34,264 bases of DNA from Methanothrix sp. (GTDB lineage Archaea > Halobacteriota > Methanosarcinia > Methanotrichales > Methanotrichaceae): assembly GCA_025361645.1 (NCBI GenBank), contig JANYKI010000009.1:1-34264 (forward strand). The letters run 5' to 3'. Each line of letters begins with the position of its first letter. Position 1 is the first letter of the stretch. Shown here piece after piece: positions 22,267-30,629 of this stretch. The notes below the pieces were generated by a model, which was not told where the DNA came from, made no database searches, and saw only the letters and a list, made by a program, of their open reading frames with translations. Made by a program: the position numbers and the translations under genes.

Positions 22267-22948
22267 CCTTATCCACCAGCTCCGCCCGAATGGCGCTTCT
22301 GCGGTCTCCACCGCAGACAATGCCTCGTACGCCGATGATGTCCGGCTGCAGTCGCCCGAGAAGCTCCAGGTGGGCGAAGCTGATGCTTCCGGCAATTGCC
22401 ACCTCCAGACCGGCGGCATGACCCAGAGCAATAAAATCCAGCAGATCCTGCTCGCTCATGAAATCAAAGGTAGGCTTTCCGTCTTTGATGGCCGTGTCCA
22501 CCATGACCAGGTCTGCCCCGGCTTTGGCAGCAGCCGCGCACAGGAGCCGGGGCGAGATGGATCCGACACGGGCGTAGTCGGAGTAGCCTGATGCAACTAC
22601 CTTCTTCCCGGCATCGAAGTCCTTGACCGCTCGCACAATGCCCACCAGCATCTCTTCCGCTTGAGCCGGAGTCTTCACGCCCAAAAGGCCCGCCTTTACG
22701 TACTCGGCACCGGATACGGCCGCGCCTAAAGCCGCCAGGCTCGCTGTACCCGGTTTGAAATCCAGGTCGCCGATGGTGGCGGAAACCGGCACCCTGCCTT
22801 TGGCCAGGTCTGCCACAGCCCGGATGGCCCAGGGAAAGTTCGCGCCAAGTGATCCCTCTTTGGGATTTTTTACGTCTATTATGTCTGCACCGCCGGCCAG
22901 AGCCGCTTGTGCTTCATCGATATTCATGGGGCTAACCAACAATCTCAT
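22250..22948 (-). CDS. mfnB: (5-formylfuran-3-yl)methyl phosphate synthase
   Basis: A 232-residue TIM-barrel enzyme of the MfnB family (DUF556), which condenses two glyceraldehyde-3-phosphates to 4-(hydroxymethyl)-2-furancarboxaldehyde phosphate, the first step of the furan ring of methanofuran. Family motifs: MRLLVSPMNIDEAQAALAGG, ADIIDVKNPKEGSLGANFPW with the catalytic-type Lys, VSATIGDLDFKPGT, EYVKAGLLG, and DLVMVDTAIKDG. Methanofuran carries the C1 unit in methanogenesis, so this supports methanogen origin. The start is ATG 22948 (alternative 22954); the reading frame is open further to 23023 but that would run into the divergent gene. The gene lies back-to-back with the HisA-like gene, 27 bases apart. 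Confidence 0.94.
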   Translation of the reverse strand: MRLLVSPMNIDEAQAALAGGADIIDVKNPKEGSLGANFPWAIRAVADLAKGRVPVSATIGDLDFKPGTASLAALGAAVSGAEYVKAGLLGVKTPAQAEEMLVGIVRAVKDFDAGKKVVASGYSDYARVGSISPRLLCAAAAKAGADLVMVDTAIKDGKPTFDFMSEQDLLDFIALGHAAGLEVAIAGSISFAHLELLGRLQPDIIGVRGIVCGGDRRSAIRAELVDKVKKAL

Positions 22949-22975
22949 ATTCATCCAATCCCGAAAGGAGCAGTC

Positions 22976-23665
22976 GTGCGATGCATCTATGTCCTCGATA
23001 TACTTAATGGTGCTGTTGTCCATGCCGTGCGCGGAGAAAGAAGCAGTTATGAACCTATAGCCGGCTTTTCTAGAATCGTTTCCACATCAGAGCCGCTGGG
23101 CATTCTGCAAGAGCTTCGTCCCAGGGAGGTTTACGTCGCCGACCTTAACCTGCTGACAGGCCGGGGCGATAATCTGGCGGTCATAAAAAAGATATCGGCC
23201 GTGACCAGGACCATGGCCGATACGGGGATTTCGAAGTACGACGATCTGGATCGTCTGCCGGCATCCGTCTCTTTGGTATTGGGCACGGAGACAGCCTCGC
23301 TGCAGCTCATTGAAGAGGCGGCAAGAGAAAAGAGGGTAGTAGTAAGCATCGATATGATGAAGAGGAAGGTGCTTGCCCGCGATCCCGAACTGGCCGGGCA
23401 GACGCCCTTGCAGCTCTTGCAGAGGTTAAACGGCCTGAAACTGGAAGGCGTTATCCTGCTGGAGCTGGATCGGGTGGGCACATCTGCAGGACTGGACGGA
23501 CCGTTTCTGGAGGAGGCAACGGCAATCGCTAAGCATCCCCTCATATTGGGAGGCGGCGTGAAGGGGGAAGAAGACCTTATGGCTTTGCAGGAGATGGGCT
23601 TTTCGGGAGCGCTGCTGGCCACGGCACTGCACAATGGCAGAATACCTGTAGCGCGAGTGCAGTGA
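22976..23665 (+). CDS. HisA-related TIM-barrel protein (COG1411-type)
   Basis: A 229-residue TIM-barrel protein related to ProFAR isomerase (HisA) but of the separate archaeal branch that is often near methanofuran genes. Visible features: N-terminal YVLDILNGAVVHAVRGERSS (the HisA xDxxxGxxVxLxxG pattern), EVYVADLNLLTGRGDNLAVI, VVVSIDMMKRKVL, and the C-terminal phosphate-binding LILGGGVKGEEDLMAL and GALLATALHNGRI. The start is GTG 22976, with AAGGAG five bases upstream; the frame before that belongs to the divergent gene. It is not the histidine-pathway HisA by context. A role in cofactor synthesis with MfnB is inferred from adjacency and the divergent promoter. The reaction is unknown. Confidence 0.85.
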   Translation: MRCIYVLDILNGAVVHAVRGERSSYEPIAGFSRIVSTSEPLGILQELRPREVYVADLNLLTGRGDNLAVIKKISAVTRTMADTGISKYDDLDRLPASVSLVLGTETASLQLIEEAAREKRVVVSIDMMKRKVLARDPELAGQTPLQLLQRLNGLKLEGVILLELDRVGTSAGLDGPFLEEATAIAKHPLILGGGVKGEEDLMALQEMGFSGALLATALHNGRIPVARVQ

Positions 23666-23677
23666 TCTGACAATCAT

Positions 23678-23926
23678 TCATTCCTGCAATAACATATTGT
23701 TAACTTTACTTATGGTTTCATACATATTTGTGCCTTCTCTTGTGGTCTTGTATAATATGTGATTCTCTTGGCTGGCCTCTAACAAATTATTTTTAATAAG
23801 GATTTGCAGATAGGGATTTACCGTTCTGAAGTTAAGATTGGCTTGATATACGATTCTTGTCTTGCTGGCACCATTTATACATATTTCCAGTATTCTTGAA
23901 AATATCTCTTGTTTGCTTCTTTTCAT
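23678..23926 (-). CDS. Archaeal winged-helix transcriptional regulator-like protein
   Basis: An 82-residue protein of the small archaeal winged-helix type (similar to the ArnR1/HTH_45 group). It begins MKRSKQEIFSRILEICINGA and continues SKTRIVYQANLNFRTVNPYL (recognition helix) and QILIKNNLLEASQENHILYK. The start is ATG 23926 with AGGAAG nine bases upstream; the frame extends to 23983 without support. Such proteins bind DNA as dimers and are frequent in methanogens. The stop is 12 bases from the convergent HisA-like gene. An upstream palindrome at 24040-24057 could be its operator. Confidence 0.78.
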   Translation of the reverse strand: MKRSKQEIFSRILEICINGASKTRIVYQANLNFRTVNPYLQILIKNNLLEASQENHILYKTTREGTNMYETISKVNNMLLQE

Positions 23927-24039
23927 GGTCAAACTTCCTGCATTTTTATCATCACATATAGAGAAGAGATCATCTTGGATCATATAGACGATTAAGTAAA
24001 GTTAGAAACTACAGATCTGACCAACACTATTCTCCTTAA

Positions 24040-24057
24040 CATTGATTCGTATCAATG
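24040..24057. promoter_or_regulatory. Perfect palindrome, possible operator
   Basis: CATTGAT and ATCAATG are exact arms around TCGT. It lies between the winged-helix gene (which starts at 23926 on the minus strand) and the 3' end of the peroxiredoxin gene, about 115 bases before that start. It could be an operator or a transcription-end hairpin. Confidence 0.4.
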
Positions 24058-24128
24058 ATCACTGGCTATAGATTTTTTCAGAAAGCACGATGATGGGAAG
24101 TAAAAAAATATGAAATGAACTGGTTCTT

Positions 24129-24857
24129 TTACAGCTTCCGATGGCAGAACCACCAGTCTATGCAGACCATATCTCCACCGGTCTTCCTGGTCGCGGCGGT
24201 CTTTTCATCGCCAGGAGGCGGAATGATCACCTGATCGCCGATAAGCTCATTGTTGGGCCAGTTAGCAGGAGCTGCTACCTTGTTCTTATCCACAACCTGC
24301 AAAGCCTTTACAGCTCTTACGATCTCATCCATATTCCTGCCCACTTCCTGGGGATAGAAGAGTATCAGGCGGACGGTTGCCTCTGGGTCGATGATGAACA
24401 CCGCCCGCACGGTGTTGGTGGCTTTTCCAGGATGGATCATGCCCATTCTCTGTGCAATCTTTCCCTGATCATCGGCAATGATGGGGAACTTGATCTCTAC
24501 CTTTAGATTCTCTTTGATCCACTCTGTCCACTTCATATGGGAGAAGACCTGATCGATGGACAGGCCGATTAGCTCGCAATTGAGCTTCTCAAACTCCCCT
24601 CGCCTCTTTTCAAAGGCCACAAATTCCGTTGTGCAGACTGGCGTAAAGTCTGCAGGATGGCTGAAGAACACAAACCACTTTCCTGCGAAGGCATCTGGCA
24701 AGGTCATCATGCCGTGGGTGGTCTTCACCTCCATCCTGGGCATCTTGTCCCCAATAAGCGGAAAGCCACTCTCGCTTCCACACATGTTATGCATCATTCC
24801 CATATGCTTCATTCCCATTTCCATATGTTTTCCCATCGGCGTTTCCATCTGACACAT
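24129..24857 (-). CDS. Peroxiredoxin (Prx6-type) with Met/His-rich N-terminus
   Basis: A 242-residue thiol peroxidase that reduces peroxides. The peroxidatic Cys75 is in [14 protein letters not shown]. The C-terminal CIDWWFC carries Cys232 and Cys238, the resolving pair of archaeal Prx6-type enzymes. [17 protein letters not shown] and [20 protein letters not shown] are typical. The unusual part is residues 1-28: ten Met, three His and two Cys ([20 protein letters not shown]), which looks like a copper- or other soft-metal-binding tail and is not part of the normal fold. It is either a real extension or an alternative, shorter start at Met40 or nearby. GAGG eight bases before ATG 24857 supports the longer start. 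Confidence 0.92.
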   Translation of the reverse strand: MCQMETPMGKHMEMGMKHMGMMHNMCGSESGFPLIGDKMPRMEVKTTHGMMTLPDAFAGKWFVFFSHPADFTPVCTTEFVAFEKRRGEFEKLNCELIGLSIDQVFSHMKWTEWIKENLKVEIKFPIIADDQGKIAQRMGMIHPGKATNTVRAVFIIDPEATVRLILFYPQEVGRNMDEIVRAVKALQVVDKNKVAAPANWPNNELIGDQVIIPPPGDEKTAATRKTGGDMVCIDWWFCHRKL

Positions 24858-25068
24858 GTATTTTTCCTCATTTTACAACTATGAGATTTACAGTCAACCC
24901 AGTAATTAAAGGTTACTATCATCAGGTGAGCAAAAATGATCCCATACAGACTCAAAGGTCGGTTACCATGCGGCATACGAGGAGTGATCCGAAACATGCG
25001 CGACAATAATGGCTTGAGCTAATTTTGTCTGCTGCAATTATTCAAGATTAAGATGCATGCACTATGGC

Positions 25069-25353
25069 TCACGCTTTTACAGGATTAGTCCGATTTACCG
25101 GCCCATAACCTCTAGAGTTTTCTGAAAATCTATCCGATGCCATGGACCCAGGATAAACTACAGCTCTTTTAGCCAGAGCATTCCAGCATCCTCGGCAATT
25201 TAGCTTTTTCTCCAGTTCTTCAGCTACCCAGACGGGAGCATTGGACTGGCGTATCTCGGCTAAGATTAAATGCTTCATGATACTGCAATCTCGTTCGTCT
25301 TCTGCGTCACAGGTGTGTTCAAAAAAAATGCCTTCCTCAATGAATTCGCCCAT
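25069..25353 (-). CDS. Small Cys-containing hypothetical protein
   Basis: A 94-residue protein with no family I recognise. It begins MGEFIEEGIFFEHTCDAEDE and has four Cys (HTCDAEDERDC, then LNCRGCW), arranged to bind one metal ion or form disulfides. The middle is helical (SIMKHLILAEIRQSNAPVWV, AEELEKKLN). The tail is basic and disordered. The start at ATG 25353 is chosen because the TATA box TTATATAG lies about 29 bases upstream, giving a leaderless message. The frame is open to 25494, but that overlaps the divergent permease gene. Function unknown. Confidence 0.6.
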   Translation of the reverse strand: MGEFIEEGIFFEHTCDAEDERDCSIMKHLILAEIRQSNAPVWVAEELEKKLNCRGCWNALAKRAVVYPGSMASDRFSENSRGYGPVNRTNPVKA

Positions 25354-25370
25354 AATATAACTATTAAGCG

Positions 25371-25386
25371 TTATAAAACTATATAA
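25371..25386. promoter_or_regulatory. Divergent TATA region
   Basis: TTATAAAA (25371-25378) followed by CTATATAA (25379-25386). Read on the minus strand, TTATATAG lies about 29 bases from the ATG at 25353. Read on the plus strand, it could serve the permease gene whose GTG start is at 25445. Confidence 0.5.
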
Positions 25387-25444
25387 TCCTTGCCGCCAAT
25401 CCACTAACTTGATAACCCATAACGCGGCATAAAGGCTAGCAGAG

Positions 25445-26626
25445 GTGCCGGCCCTGCCCAACATAATTCCCGACTTTGAGCTCTCTGTAGTCATGCGGCA
25501 TATCGCCTACAAAAAGAGAGGCACTTTCCTCTCTGTGGCGGCTATTGCAATAGCTGTGGCCATATCTCTTATATCCGTCTCCATGCAGGATGGATTTCAG
25601 GGTATGCTTTTTGATATAATCGTTGAGGATCTTCCTCACATCACAGTCACACCCAGGGAAGGAGATGACTACATTTACCTTTACAAGAGCCTCATGGACA
25701 GGATATGGTCCATTCCCGGTGTGATTGCCGTTTCGCCCAGCCTTGGCACAGAGGTGACATTCACCTACAAGGACAACGTGGAAAGCGTAGCCCTGTCTGG
25801 CGCAAATCCGGTCGATGTAGACAAAATCTACCACATAGGAAAGTATGTCTTCCAGGGTGACCTCTCTTCTATCCAGAATGGCAAGAAGGTGGTCCTGGGG
25901 GAAAAGCTGGCCGATCGGCTGAAGGTCAAGTTGGGACAGACGATCTTTGCCGGCATTCCCGATGAAGGAGGCAGCAACCTGGTGGTCTCCGGAATCTTCA
26001 GACTGCCCACGGGATGGCCCGAGAATATCGCCTTCGTATCCCTTTCCACAGCCAGAGACTTCACCGGCAAAGGAGATGTGGTCTCCTCGGTCGATGTAAA
26101 GCTGGAGGATGTCTATTTGGCGGATGGCGTTGCCGCAAATTTGCAAAGGCACGGATACAAGGCGGAAAGCTGGCAGACGCTTTACCCCGAGATCTTGAAG
26201 ACGCTGGCCATAGAGCAGTTTCAGAATCGACTGATTATGTTATTGATAATGATAATAGCCGCCTTTGGAATAGGCAGCGTAATGTATATGCTAGTCAATG
26301 AAAAGACCAGCGAGATTGGCATGTTCATGGCCATGGGAGCCTGCGGCAAGAACATAAGAAATATCTTCCTCATGGAGAGCGCAGTCTTGGGTTTGATGGG
26401 CGGCTTGCTGGGAAGCATCCTGGGGCTTGCCGTTGCCCTTTATCTGAAGAGCCTGGAGATCAAAATGGAAGTGCCCGGTGGTCAGGAGATCACTCTGCCC
26501 GTGGTGATCAATGCAGGCAGCTTCCTAACAATAGTACTGGTGGCAGCAGGGCTCAGCGTGATTGCTGGCATGTATCCAGCCTGGAAGGCATCCCGGCTTG
26601 ATCCCGCTCTGGCCATCAACAGTTGA
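25445..26626 (+). CDS. FtsX/MacB-type ABC transporter permease 1
   Basis: A 393-residue permease with one N-terminal membrane helix (FLSVAAIAIAVAISLISVSM), a large outside domain (about 45-260), and three C-terminal helices. The last two show the FtsX hallmark (EIGMFMAMGACGKNIRNIFL; AGMYPAWKASRLDPALAIN). Such proteins use an ATPase partner to drive mechanotransmission, lipoprotein release or peptide export. No ATPase gene lies beside it, so the partner is elsewhere. The start is GTG 25445; ATG 25493 (MRHIAYKKRG) is another candidate. Followed by a second permease after 48 bases. Confidence 0.9.
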   Translation: MPALPNIIPDFELSVVMRHIAYKKRGTFLSVAAIAIAVAISLISVSMQDGFQGMLFDIIVEDLPHITVTPREGDDYIYLYKSLMDRIWSIPGVIAVSPSLGTEVTFTYKDNVESVALSGANPVDVDKIYHIGKYVFQGDLSSIQNGKKVVLGEKLADRLKVKLGQTIFAGIPDEGGSNLVVSGIFRLPTGWPENIAFVSLSTARDFTGKGDVVSSVDVKLEDVYLADGVAANLQRHGYKAESWQTLYPEILKTLAIEQFQNRLIMLLIMIIAAFGIGSVMYMLVNEKTSEIGMFMAMGACGKNIRNIFLMESAVLGLMGGLLGSILGLAVALYLKSLEIKMEVPGGQEITLPVVINAGSFLTIVLVAAGLSVIAGMYPAWKASRLDPALAINS

Positions 26627-26674
26627 GCGAATTAAAACGAAGATGTGGGATGAGGATTTAGCAAGGAAGGCAAA

Positions 26675-27835
26675 ATGTACGAGTTAACCGTAGCCAAAAG
26701 TCACATCCTCAGAAATCCTAAGCTGGCATTCTTCACAATCGCGGCAGTGACGCTGGCCGTGGCTGTAATCGTTGTCTTCATGGGCCTTTTGGGCGGCTTT
26801 GAGGAGGAGATCATCACTACAACTGTCGAGAACAATCCTCACATTTACGTCCAGCCCAAGTCGGACGAGAAATACATCTATCTCTACAGGACGGTCTCCA
26901 CCCATTTGTGGGATTATCCGGGAGTGGAAGCGGTCTCGGCGAGGTTGATGGGAAAGGCTGCAGCCAGGTACAAGGATAAGGTAAGAGGAGTCGAATTCCT
27001 GGGCGTTGATCCGGCGGATGAGGACCGGCTGATGAAAGTTGCAAAGGATATTGTCATCGGCAACTTTCAGGATCTACAGAGCAGAAAGTTTTCCGCCTTC
27101 ATGGGAACCAAGCTGGCCGAAGAGCTGAAGCTACAGCCTGAAGACGATTTTATTCTGGCGAGAGGAAACATATCCATGCGGCTGAGAGTTGCCGGTCTCT
27201 TTGAGACGGGATCTGCCAAAGACAAATCTCTGGTCTACATTCCTCTAACCACCGCCCAGGATCTGGTGGGGAAGGGAGATGTGGTCTCAGAGGTGGACGT
27301 TCGGATAAGAGACATCTACCAGGCGCCTTACATAGTCTCCGATCTCAACTCAATATTTCGCTACCATTCCAAATCCTGGCAGGATATGAATGCAGATATC
27401 CTCAAGCTGATTCAGACCCAGTCCTTCTTCTCCTGGATATTCTATATTCTCATATTCGTCATAGCCGGCTTTGGCATAGCCAACACCATGATAATGATAA
27501 TAAGCAGGAGAACAAAGGAGATAGGCATTCTTATGGCCATGGGAGCCACCCGCCGGTCGATTCTCAAGATATTCATGCTGGAGAGCCTGATCCTGGCCCC
27601 TCCTGCAGCACTGCTAGGAAGCCTTTTGGCTTTTCTGACAGCCCAGCTCATCATGTCCTACGATATCCAGCTTCCCTCCGAGATCTACATGGTATCCAGG
27701 ATGACCATCACCATGAAGCCGGAGTTTTTCATTTATGCCATTGTCTTCGCCCTGGCTGTGAACTTCGTGGCCGGTCTGTATCCTGCCTGGAAGGCCTCCC
27801 GCATGGACCCGGTGGAGGCTATAGGAAGCATATGA
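26675..27835 (+). CDS. FtsX/MacB-type ABC transporter permease 2
   Basis: A 386-residue paralogue of the previous permease, with the same layout: N-terminal helix (LAFFTIAAVTLAVAVIVVFM), a soluble ectodomain, then three helices with EIGILMAMGATRRSILKIFM and AGLYPAWKASRMDPVEAIGS. Matching segments (NPHIYVQPKSDEKYIYLYR here and ITVTPREGDDYIYLYKS there) show that the pair arose by duplication. The two probably form a heterodimer with two copies of an ATPase encoded elsewhere. The start is ATG 26675, with GGAAGG upstream. The stop is one base from the convergent engB gene. Confidence 0.9.
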   Translation: MYELTVAKSHILRNPKLAFFTIAAVTLAVAVIVVFMGLLGGFEEEIITTTVENNPHIYVQPKSDEKYIYLYRTVSTHLWDYPGVEAVSARLMGKAAARYKDKVRGVEFLGVDPADEDRLMKVAKDIVIGNFQDLQSRKFSAFMGTKLAEELKLQPEDDFILARGNISMRLRVAGLFETGSAKDKSLVYIPLTTAQDLVGKGDVVSEVDVRIRDIYQAPYIVSDLNSIFRYHSKSWQDMNADILKLIQTQSFFSWIFYILIFVIAGFGIANTMIMIISRRTKEIGILMAMGATRRSILKIFMLESLILAPPAALLGSLLAFLTAQLIMSYDIQLPSEIYMVSRMTITMKPEFFIYAIVFALAVNFVAGLYPAWKASRMDPVEAIGSI

Positions 27836-27836
27836 A

Positions 27837-28424
27837 TTAGTTATCAGAACCTGCTTTTTTCCCCGAAAGTTTTCTCCCGATAATGCTTCGAAGCGGCTGG
27901 ATCTGGCCGCGTTTGGCGCTCATGGGGGCGATCTTATCCGTCCACTGCGTCCAGGGGGGCATCATGCCCAGCCGCTCGCAAATAAGATCCAGTGCTCCAT
28001 CCACGTCCACCTTGGCTATGCGATCCATCTTGTTTGCCGCCAAAACCACATCCAGCCCCATATCGACTAAGAACTCCCAGAGCTCTATCTCAAAAGGCAC
28101 CTCGCCCCGCCCTTCCCAGCGATCGGCGATATCCAGGAAGGAGGCGGCATCGATTACCTGTATGGCCATGATGATATCTTCTGCATTCTGCTCGATATAC
28201 TGCACAATTAAGTCCTTGGTCTTCTCCTGATCGGCAGGAGAAGCTTTGAGCATGAAGCCGTATCCAGGCATATCCACATAAAAGATGTCACCAACCTTTG
28301 CCTTGAAGGGGTACTTAGTGATTCCGGGACGTTTTCCCACTCGGACCTTAGTTCCTGTAAGCTCCCAAAAGAGGGTGGATTTGCCGACATTTGACCTGCC
28401 GATGAGGACGATCTCCCTGGACAT
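27837..28424 (-). CDS. engB: EngB-type ribosome-associated GTPase
   Basis: A 195-residue GTP-binding protein. G1 is GRSNVGKSTLF. G3 is DMPGYGFM (EngB uses DxPGYG). G4 is AANKMDRI. GKRPGITKYPFKAK is the switch region typical of EngB/YihA. In bacteria it supports 50S assembly; the archaeal members are less studied. The start is ATG 28424 (MSREIVLIGRSNVGKS); the frame begins at 28445 but adds little. Its 3' end abuts the permease gene. It is divergent from the YkgJ-type gene. The product is complete. Confidence 0.93.
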   Translation of the reverse strand: MSREIVLIGRSNVGKSTLFWELTGTKVRVGKRPGITKYPFKAKVGDIFYVDMPGYGFMLKASPADQEKTKDLIVQYIEQNAEDIIMAIQVIDAASFLDIADRWEGRGEVPFEIELWEFLVDMGLDVVLAANKMDRIAKVDVDGALDLICERLGMMPPWTQWTDKIAPMSAKRGQIQPLRSIIGRKLSGKKAGSDN

Positions 28425-28482
28425 AATTATCATAGGGAAGGGCAAGATTGAAAAGGATGCCTATGCAAAGATCCTGGCAGAA

Positions 28483-29088
28483 ATGATAGAAAAAACAGGA
28501 TTGACGAAATTGGAGAGAGATCCAAAAAAGGTCGCTTTGCAACTCCTCTCTGCCACATCCTTGTCGGACTGGGAGGTCTTCAGGGACCTGGACGCTCCCC
28601 GCTACACCACAGTCGATTACTATCGTATGGCCTGCCACATGATCTTTGCGTGCCAGAGGTGCGGAAATTGTTGCACTACGGGCGACCCGATAAGGCTGCG
28701 ACCGGAGGATGTGGCTGCCATAGCTAAGAGCCTTAAGATCCCTCTCAACAAGGCTCTTAAGAAGTATACTATTCAGGATCCGAAAAAAGCGGGAGTACTG
28801 GACTTCAAGCATATCCTGCCCTGCAAATTTTACGATTTATCAGCCAAGGGCTGCAAGATTTATGACATCCGGCCCTGGTCCTGCCGCATCTTTCCCTTCC
28901 TGGGAATCTATGGATCTGAGGATCGAGTCTTGGTGAACGAATTATGTCCCGGATCGGTCGAGACCATGAAGATCCTGAAAGAGGCAATAAAAATCGTCAG
29001 GGCTGATGCGAAGATGTCTAATGTTGCCGATCCTGCAAAAGTAAGAGGCGCAAAATTGTTTTTAAGGGAAGCGTTGAATTCGATTTAA
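28483..29088 (+). CDS. YkgJ-family Fe/Zn-binding cysteine cluster protein
   Basis: A protein of about 201 residues of the YkgJ (zinc/iron-chelating) family. Its metal-binding cysteines are CQRCGNCCTTGDP (CxxCxxCC) and the later LPCKFYDLSAKGCKIYDIRP, WSCRIFPFLG and NELCPGS. Family members bind an Fe-S cluster or zinc. Function is not known; some assist protein modification. The start is uncertain: ATG 28483 is inside a protein-like stretch (KIEKDAYAKILAEMIEKTGL) whose upstream part has no clear start. ATG 28402 is an alternative, overlapping the start of engB. Confidence 0.8.
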   Translation: MIEKTGLTKLERDPKKVALQLLSATSLSDWEVFRDLDAPRYTTVDYYRMACHMIFACQRCGNCCTTGDPIRLRPEDVAAIAKSLKIPLNKALKKYTIQDPKKAGVLDFKHILPCKFYDLSAKGCKIYDIRPWSCRIFPFLGIYGSEDRVLVNELCPGSVETMKILKEAIKIVRADAKMSNVADPAKVRGAKLFLREALNSI

Positions 29089-29111
29089 TAATCTATTCAT
29101 CGTCTTATGGC

Positions 29112-29125
29112 GATATGTTTATATC
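29112..29125 (+). promoter_or_regulatory. TATA box within a palindrome, candidate ArsR operator
   Basis: GATAT, spacer GTTT, ATATC forms an inverted repeat. It overlaps TTTATATC, centred about 30 bases before the arsR-like start ATG 29152, so the message would be nearly leaderless. A repressor bound here would block TBP. That is a common arrangement for autoregulated ArsR genes, but this is inference. Confidence 0.5.
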
Positions 29126-29151
29126 AGAATACGTTTTAACCAGGTTTTATC

Positions 29152-29496
29152 ATGACACAGAAATCCGTCTCAGATTTGCGCGTTAAGATCCTCAGTGCCT
29201 TATCCGATCCCACCAGGCTTGAGTTGCTGGAATATTTATCGGGAGGCGAGCGCTGCGTCTGCGAGATTCTCCCCGCTTTCCAGAGGTCCCAATCCACCAT
29301 ATCCAAGCATCTGAATATCCTCTACGAAGCAGATATCCTGGAGCGCAAGGTAGACGGCAAAAGGACAGTCTACTGCATAAAAGACCCACAGGTATTCGAA
29401 ATAATTCGCATGGTAGATTCACTGGCCTTAACGCAGATATCACAGCTTGCAGAGGCCGGAAAAATTTTGGAGAAATCATTGAACAACAGGAGCTGA
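29152..29496 (+). CDS. ArsR-family transcriptional regulator
   Basis: A 114-residue winged-helix repressor. The helix-turn-helix reads FQRSQSTISKHLNILYEADI. The metal-sensing motif GERCVCEIL contains Cys35 and Cys37, the position of the ELCVCDL thiolate site of arsenic(III)-type sensors. ALSDPTRLELLEYL is the usual N-terminal signature. It heads a row of four genes (permease, CcdA-like, thioredoxin, rhodanese) on the same strand; the gap to the permease is 22 bases. Release from DNA by a thiophilic metalloid is the likely mechanism, by family knowledge. Confidence 0.92.
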   Translation: MTQKSVSDLRVKILSALSDPTRLELLEYLSGGERCVCEILPAFQRSQSTISKHLNILYEADILERKVDGKRTVYCIKDPQVFEIIRMVDSLALTQISQLAEAGKILEKSLNNRS

Positions 29497-29518
29497 GTTT
29501 ACGGTTACCTACACGATT

Positions 29519-30592
29519 ATGGCGGCCCTGCAAGCAGGACTGCAAACATTGCTGGAATATTTATCAGCACACGTTTTAACCTGTCTGATACCAGCATTTT
29601 TTATAGCGGGGGCCATAGCCGCCCTCCTCAAGACGGAAATGGTGCTGAAATACTTTGGAGCAGCTGCTCCCAAGTGGCTATGTTACAGCGTAGCAGCTAC
29701 ATCCGGAACAATACTGGCGGTCTGTAGCTGCACCATCCTGCCCATGTTCGCGGGAATAGAAAAGAAAGGTGCAGGGATAGGTCCAGCCACCGCTTTCCTC
29801 TTCTCGGGTCCTGCCATAAATCTCCTGGCCATAGTTCTCACTGCCAGAGTTCTTGGATTGGATCTGGGAATTGCCAGGGCGGTAGCAGCAGTATCTATGG
29901 CGGTTATTATCGGCCTGATCATGGCTGCAATATTCGAGAGAGGCCGTAAGAAGTGTGAGATTCCAGCAAAAAATGCACCAGCTCAAGCTGCCCATGCGAC
30001 GACCGAGCCCTATAAAGGCGGCCAAACTGAGCGCATATCTGTATTATTCATTGCGCTCCTAATCGGAGTGTTGCTATCTGCCACCTCGAAATTAGACTTC
30101 TCGATTAAATGGACGATAGTAGCAGCATTCATAGTGGCTGCTGCTTTTGTGCTGACAAGATATTTCTCCTCCGAAGAGAAGAGCGCCTTCTTTGGCGAGA
30201 CCTGGTCTCTGACCAAGAAGATCTTCCCCCTACTGGTGATTGGAACCTTCATAACGGGCATTATTGGTTACTTTATGCCCACCGAGCTGCTCAGGACCTA
30301 TTTAGGCTCGAACAGCTTCCTATCGTGCTTTACAGCCTCTATAATCGGGGCTTTGCTCTATATGCCTACCCTGCTGGAGGTACCAATAGTAGGGACGCTG
30401 TTCGGTTACAGTACAGGAATAACGGCTGCAGGTCCGGCGCTTTCTCTGCTCCTGGCCGGTCCATCGCTGAGCCTACCAAGCATGATAGTGATCACGAGAA
30501 TCATAGGCCTAAAGAAGGGGGGTGTTTATATCGGCCTGGTCGTGATAGTCTCCACCATCGTAGGTATGCTCTACGGAGCGATTGTCTCATAA
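29519..30592 (+). CDS. ArsP/SO_0444-type permease
   Basis: A 357-residue membrane protein of the DUF318/ArsP-like permease family, with about eight to ten helices in two halves. The hallmark TSGTILAVCSCTILPMFAGI contains paired Cys in a membrane segment. The second half has ASIIGALLYMPTLLEVPIVG. Members export trivalent organoarsenicals or other soft compounds. The central loop (KKCEIPAKNAPAQAAHATTE) is cytoplasmic. The start is ATG 29519, 22 bases after the arsR-like stop. Co-regulation with ArsR implies a metalloid or thiol substrate, not proven here. Confidence 0.88.
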   Translation: MAALQAGLQTLLEYLSAHVLTCLIPAFFIAGAIAALLKTEMVLKYFGAAAPKWLCYSVAATSGTILAVCSCTILPMFAGIEKKGAGIGPATAFLFSGPAINLLAIVLTARVLGLDLGIARAVAAVSMAVIIGLIMAAIFERGRKKCEIPAKNAPAQAAHATTEPYKGGQTERISVLFIALLIGVLLSATSKLDFSIKWTIVAAFIVAAAFVLTRYFSSEEKSAFFGETWSLTKKIFPLLVIGTFITGIIGYFMPTELLRTYLGSNSFLSCFTASIIGALLYMPTLLEVPIVGTLFGYSTGITAAGPALSLLLAGPSLSLPSMIVITRIIGLKKGGVYIGLVVIVSTIVGMLYGAIVS

Positions 30593-30629
30593 TTTATGAA
30601 AAATATTACATCCATCCGGAAAGACTAGA

